This document shows, one piece after another, positions 59,826 through 64,000 of a stretch of 64,000 bases of DNA. A program made the translations under genes and the position numbers. The stretch's first letter is position 1, and each line of letters starts with the position of its first letter. This stretch comes from Favolaschia claudopus (Eukaryota > Basidiomycota > Agaricomycetes > Agaricales > Mycenaceae). The notes under the pieces are model-generated. The model saw only the letters and a program-made list of their open reading frames with translations. It was not told the DNA's origin and did no database searches. Where the stretch lies: positions 372,001-436,000 of the forward strand of contig JAWWNJ010000168.1 of assembly GCA_037176885.1 (NCBI GenBank), read 5' to 3'.

Positions 59826-60250
59826 TCACTGTTTCCCTGCCCCGGTCCTGCGCTCCTGCAAAGCTAGTTTCAACCTTTCCCTGCGCCGTTCTCTTGCTTT
59901 GACACGCCGCCGCGACCGCGCTTGTTCAGCTAGTCGTTCTCTGTTCCTAGCCACAAGAAGGAAGGGCTGGTCAATTCAATCTTCCGCCAATTCGACACGT
60001 CAATAATACTAATACAACGCACTTTTCTCTATACTTGGTGTGAGATTCTCGTGCTGCCTTGCGCCTCGCTGTCAGCAACTCGGCTGGTTCCCGTGCACGC
60101 TCTGCACGCAGTAAGCTCATTCGCGTCCGGGCCTTGTCATTCCTTTCTTCCCTATTTCTGATGTACAACGGCTAGGTTAGCGGGAGAACACGATCAACGG
60201 CTACAGCGAACCTTTCGTGGTACTGTTTGTTAACCTCACGTCGCGCTGCG
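59826..60250 (-). CDS. Basic repeat protein (partial, 5' exon not found)
   Basis: Three in-phase pieces on the minus strand: up to 60212 (start unknown), 60157-60023, 59946-59826. The joined product has repeats of a basic motif: QYHERNREERNDKARTRM, then ARRKAARESHTKYREKNRE, then RLAEQARSRRRVKARERRRE. The spacing Y-x-E-x-N-R-E recurs about every 38 residues. It ends LQERRTGAGKQ. Very basic, Arg/Glu-rich repeats like this occur in many unnamed agaricomycete proteins and would suit nucleic-acid binding. An in-frame TGA lies just upstream of the first recognised codons (about 60255), so either another exon begins the gene or it is truncated. It is third in line with the KDZ transposase and the RNase H1-N-like gene. 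Confidence 0.5.
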
Positions 60251-60965
60251 CGTTGTCAAGTGTATAAAGTGTTATACAAGAGGTCCTCCGGAAGTGACGT
60301 TATTCGGGAGTTTCTCTTTGTTCGTGATAAGTGAGTGAGTTGGGGGAAGTGGGAGAATTCCTGGGAATTAGGAGAGGGTGGAGTGTGGAGAGAAATGTGG
60401 GAAGGGTCCTGGGATAAGGTCTCGTATGCAAGACTTTACCACGTTGTGTCGTAGTAAAGCCGAATGACGTAAGAAGGAAGGATGCGCGCTCGAAGTAGAG
60501 CACGCGGGGTAGGTCTCGTAGGCAAGACGCTACCAAATGTCGTACGTGGGTAAGCTCGGTTCCGCTAAATCGTTTAACGGTGCCGCGCTAAGTCGTTGCT
60601 GATGCCGCGCTAATTCGTTGCTGATACTGCGTTTCGTTCGTTGCTGATGCCGCGCTAATGAGTCCGTATACTGATACCGCGCTAAGTCGTTGTCTGATGA
60701 ATCCAAATGGGGGACGGGACGTGAGAAATTTCGATTGCAAGTGACTGGGGGTATTGGATTAAGAAGCTAGCTACTACAATTTGGGGGGTTTATATAGGTA
60801 CCGAATGAGTCATATAAGAAATGAGTCCGTTAGAGTCATATTGAAGGCTGTGTCCATAGCTTTGCTGTTCCAGCCTGTGGTCCAGCTTATTGGCTGTGTC
60901 GTGGGCAGTGCTTGCACTGCCTGTTGCATGATTCATATTCTGGGTTTTGGCTGTGCATGATATGG
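60251..60965. other. Repeat-bearing spacer
   Basis: It contains two partial direct repeats around GGTCTCGTA(T/G)GCAAGAC (about 60417 and 60512) and a degenerate tandem array at 60582-60705. No coding sequence is recognised. It may include the right end of the KDZ element, but I could not identify a terminal inverted repeat. Confidence 0.45.
60582..60705. repeat. Degenerate tandem array, ~22-30 bp unit
   Basis: Five imperfect copies of GATGCCGCGCTAAGTCGTTGCT follow one another (variants GCGCTAATTCGTTGCTGAT, GCGTTTCGTTCGTTGCTGAT, GCGCTAATGAGTCC, GCGCTAAGTCGTTGTCTGAT). Confidence 0.7.
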
Positions 60966-61392
60966 CTATGTCGTAGTGAGGGTTGCTATGTTGGTTTCCT
61001 GGGGATTTGTCTGGAAAGTCTCCTTCCTTTCTCCATGACGACTATTCTTCTTTATCTCCAAACACTTTTGGATGATGACATCCGCGGGGAACGAAATTAT
61101 GCGACCGTCCCCGGTCGCGAACCAGGCGGAATGGAGAAAGGAAGAATCGATGACATTGCCAACAAATTCCAAGAAATCAGGCGTCAGGGTAGTCCATTGT
61201 ATAGTAGGTAGCGTATGTTTAGAAAGTGGTGACAGGGGGAAACGCGAATACCGAAGAGACGGGGTCGGTAAGGACAATGTCATGGTATAGTGCGGGGCCG
61301 ACGGCAGGTGCGAGAGGGTACTGTAAGGTCGTGGCCTCCAATTGAGCAGCTATTGTCACAAACAGGTCGGCTTTCCTACTCTCTCTTACCAC
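60966..61392 (-). pseudogene. Unidentified coding fragment abutting the LTR
   Basis: The minus strand carries two open pieces that look coding: AAQLEATTLQYPLAPAVGPA with LYHDIVLTDPVSS (about 61371-61235), and TPDFLEFVGNVIDSSFLHSA with DGRIISFPADVII (about 61190-61050). I do not recognise the family. The upstream side stops at the retrotransposon LTR boundary (61393), so the insertion may have cut an older gene. Confidence 0.3.
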
Positions 61393-61763
61393 TGTAAGAT
61401 TAAGCACAGAATTATGTCTTCACCAGCTATATAACCGCTAGTAGAAGACCAGAGCAAAGCAGGCAAAGTAGACTTAGTTGTAAACTTAGGGCACGCTGGT
61501 TCAAGTTTGTCAAAGAGAATAGAATAAAAACACTAAGGTACATGAGGGGAGACTGGTCTCCTTATATACTACTAACTAAGGCTGTACATGGCTATGCAAT
61601 GAGTCAGTGTGACTGTGCAAGGCTATGCGACTGTGCAAACCTATGCAAGGCTATGTACATTAATCCACTCCGTCCAGTGTTGTATTCCCTCCTTCTAACT
61701 GCATGTGATCAAGGATCAAAAGGATCAAGGGCTTTGATGGAATCAATGAGCCTGATTGTAACA
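61393..61763 (-). repeat. 371-bp LTR of the Gypsy element (3' LTR)
   Basis: Read on the minus strand it begins TGTTACAATC at 61763 and ends CTTACA at 61393, the usual TG...CA ends. It is preceded by a purine tract (AAGGAGGGGG) and contains a TATATAAGG box near 61560. Its partner LTR lies beyond the right window edge, so the target duplication cannot be compared. Confidence 0.7.
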
Positions 61764-64000
61764 TTACCCCCTCCTTATGGTCGATGTCCTCAGCGACTAA
61801 GATTTGGTCATCCACATTCTTGAATTCACCACTGCTTGGGTCGAAGAGTTTTCGAGTGGGATAAGGAAGTGATTCTTGTCTTGGCTTGAACCGTTTGATT
61901 AGATTGTCCCAGTGATCTGCTTTGAGAATTGGCAATGTGCGTATCTTGATACCATGTTTCTTGTTAAATTCCGTCAACAGTTTCTCGGCATGGGTAAGAT
62001 TTCTTGAAGGTTCCCATGTATTTCCACTATGCGGAAAACCTTTCCATTTGATCAGATACTGGTATCCTTTGCCTTTCTTCCGAGACTTTAAGATTTCCTC
62101 AACTTCATATTCTTCAGTGCCAGAAATGATTTCAGGCGGTGGTCTTGAGTCCCGACGATGTGGTGGGGGTTCAATATACGGTGTCAACAATGATTCATTG
62201 TACACAGGATATCTTTGCCCATTTCCAGGAATCTTCAGCTTGTATGCAGATGCTCCAACCTTCTTGAGGATTTCATATGGCCCTAATCGTAAGTCAGAGA
62301 ACTTGTCTGTTGGACGATCTTGAGGAGTATTAGTTGCTTCCAGCCACACTTTCTGTCCAATCTTGAATTCTGGAGCAGGCTTGTGTTTGGCATCATAATA
62401 CTTCTTCATCCGCTGTTGAGCTTTCTCAAGTGCTGCAGAAGCTTCATCCCTGATCTGTGTCATTTTCTGCGCAAATTCCCTTGCAGAATCAGATTTGGAT
62501 TCCATACGTCCTTCAATACCCTTCCAAGGATGATATCCATGGTCAGCATAAAATGGTGTTGTCTTGGTTGAAGTGCTGATCTTGTCATTGTGTGCAAACT
62601 CCGCTAGTGCCAGCCATTCCGCCCAGTCTGATTGATGGAAATTCACATAGATCCGAAGATAGTGTTCAATCTCCTGATTCATTCGCTCTGTCTGTCCATC
62701 AGTAATTGGGTGGTAAGCAGTACCTGGATTCATCTCTGTTCCAAGAAGACGATTGAGTTCACGCATGAAAGCAGAGACATAGCGAGTATCACGATCACTG
62801 ATTATCTTGCGTGGAATCCCATGGTACCTGATAATTCGATCCCGAGTAAGCCTTGCAACACCTTCACTAGTCATTTCCATGTTTGTTGGTTCAGCATGGA
62901 TAGTCTTCGTAAATGTATCAACCCAGACCTGTATGGCATCAAATCCATTACTTAAAGGCAATGGACCAATCAAGTCCATAGAAATAATCTCCCAAGGTCC
63001 ACCTGCAATCTTGTGTGGATTGAGAGGTCCTGTCGTCCTGCGTCTGGTTCTTGTCCTTTGGCATACCTCACATTTCCAAATGTAGTCCTTGATTTGATTT
63101 CCCATTCTTGGCCACCAGAAATTCCGTTCAATGAGTTCTTGAGTCCTATTCTCTCCAGGATGACCTAGAAGTGCAGGGTCATGATGCAACCTAATGATCT
63201 CCTCCCGCAGTTTCTCGTTGCGTGGAACATAGATCAAATTGCGATGCAGAATAAAGTCTCCGTCACGTTTCCAGTCAGGGAGCAACTTCTCAAGAGCCAT
63301 TTTAACACTAGTGTCCAACAGTTTAGCAGCCTTGATCCGAGTCATCAGCTGTTCATGAACACCTTCAAGCACAAACTCTGTTGCTCTGAAGAATTCAGGT
63401 TTCAACATGACAATATCCTTGTTGTCATCCTTTCCCTGATTATGATCAGCACGTCGAGAGAGAAGATCAGCTTTACGGTTGAGTGCTCCAGGTCGATGGT
63501 GAAGGGTGAAATCATATTCAGCTAGCTCTGTGATCCAGCGAGCTTGACGTCTGTTCAACTTCTGTGGCTTCTTGAAATACTCCAGGTTCTGGTGGTCTGT
63601 GAATATCTCAAATGTTTCTGTTGCACCCATGAGAAGTTGACGCCATTCCTCCAGTGAAAGCATGATTGCGAGCATCTCTTTGTCATAGATCTCGTAATTC
63701 CGTTCTGTCTCAGTAAGTCCGTGAGACATAAATGCTACTGGACGCCATTTTCCATCTTGCTTCTGGCTGAGGACGGAGCCTATTGCACCATCAGAGGCAT
63801 CAGCTTCTAATCGGAACTGTCCTGTATCGTTTGGAAGAGCTAATACTGCATCTTCAGCAATACGATCTTTGACCTTCTGGAATGCTGTTTTTTGCTCATC
63901 ACCCCAGATCCATGGTACCTTTCCAGTGAGTTTTGTAAGAGGCCTAGCAACTTCACTATAGCCTCGCACAAATCTGCGGTAGAAGTTTGTGAACCCAAGG
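61660..64000 (-). mobile_element. Ty3/Gypsy chromovirus pol, 3' half (continues past the window)
   Basis: Fungal LTR retrotransposon polyprotein on the minus strand, open from the window edge to a stop at 61660 inside the LTR. In order: the end of reverse transcriptase (GFTNFYRRFVRGYSEVA); an RNase H domain (RLEADASDGAIGSVLSQKQD, IFTDHQNLEYF); an integrase HHCC zinc-binding region (LHHDPALLGHPG, CEVCQRTR); a catalytic core with Asp in ISMDLIGPLPL, Asp in IISDRDTRYVS and Glu in DGQTERMNQEIEHYLRI; and a C-terminal chromodomain (EYEVEEILKSRKKGKGYQYL, IKWKGFPHSGNTWEPSRNL). The chromodomain marks it as a chromovirus, which usually targets heterochromatin. No stop or frameshift is seen in the visible 769 codons, so it may be young. 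gag, protease and most of RT are outside the window. Confidence 0.93.

Noticed and set aside
1..64000. tRNA, rRNA and CRISPR features
   Set aside because: No cloverleaf with A and B boxes, no rRNA core sequence and no regularly spaced direct-repeat array was seen; CRISPR is not expected in a fungal nuclear genome.

Overview
The window is nuclear DNA of a filamentous basidiomycete, most likely a mushroom-forming agaricomycete. Nearly all genes carry many 45-75 bp GT-AG introns, and several families are typical of that group: a DUF6533 membrane protein, an F-box/LRR-like protein, a KDZ transposase with an N-terminal cysteine cluster, a chromovirus, and PIF/Harbinger remnants. I cannot name the genus. 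Splice sites were chosen by reading phase, splice motifs and remembered family patterns; no alignment was run.

1-11.4 kb: the 3' part of a secreted GH13 alpha-amylase; two tandem 11-exon FAD-dependent oxidoreductase genes with the same exon lengths; a repeat-rich stretch (about 8.07-9.37 kb) made of two ~0.67 kb units of CTCAAG-type repeats; and an intronless F-box-like gene flanked by two small relics of the same family.

11.5-15.4 kb: a ~3.9 kb segment bounded by imperfect terminal inverted repeats, rich in GACGACGGCGGT repeats and without a convincing gene. It looks like a non-autonomous transposon.

15.9-26 kb: a four-helix membrane protein gene, ribosomal protein eL19, ribosomal stalk protein P1, a pyridoxal-reductase-like aldo-keto reductase, and a DUF6533 gene. 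A tract around 19.1-20.1 kb looks coding but broken.

26.3-52.5 kb: a compact, gene-dense core, mostly secretory-pathway and nuclear-structure genes. In order these are an ArfGAP, nucleoporin Nic96/Nup93, COPII Sec31, the IPC-synthase subunit Kei1, kinetochore Dsn1/Mis13, a PHD-finger protein, a 2042-residue HEAT protein of the HEATR5/Laa1 (AP-1 accessory) family, and the MBOAT acyltransferase Gup1. Several pairs share very short divergent promoters; 65 bp separates the Kei1 and Dsn1 start codons.

52.6-64 kb: a transposable-element island. It holds a decayed PIF/Harbinger transposase and a tail fragment of its partner protein, an intact 1082-codon KDZ transposase, two further minus-strand genes behind it (one with an RNase H1 N-terminal-like domain, one a basic repeat protein), and the 3' half of a Ty3/Gypsy chromovirus with its 371 bp LTR. 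The intact KDZ transposase with its two co-oriented neighbours is the best candidate here for an uncharacterised mobile system.
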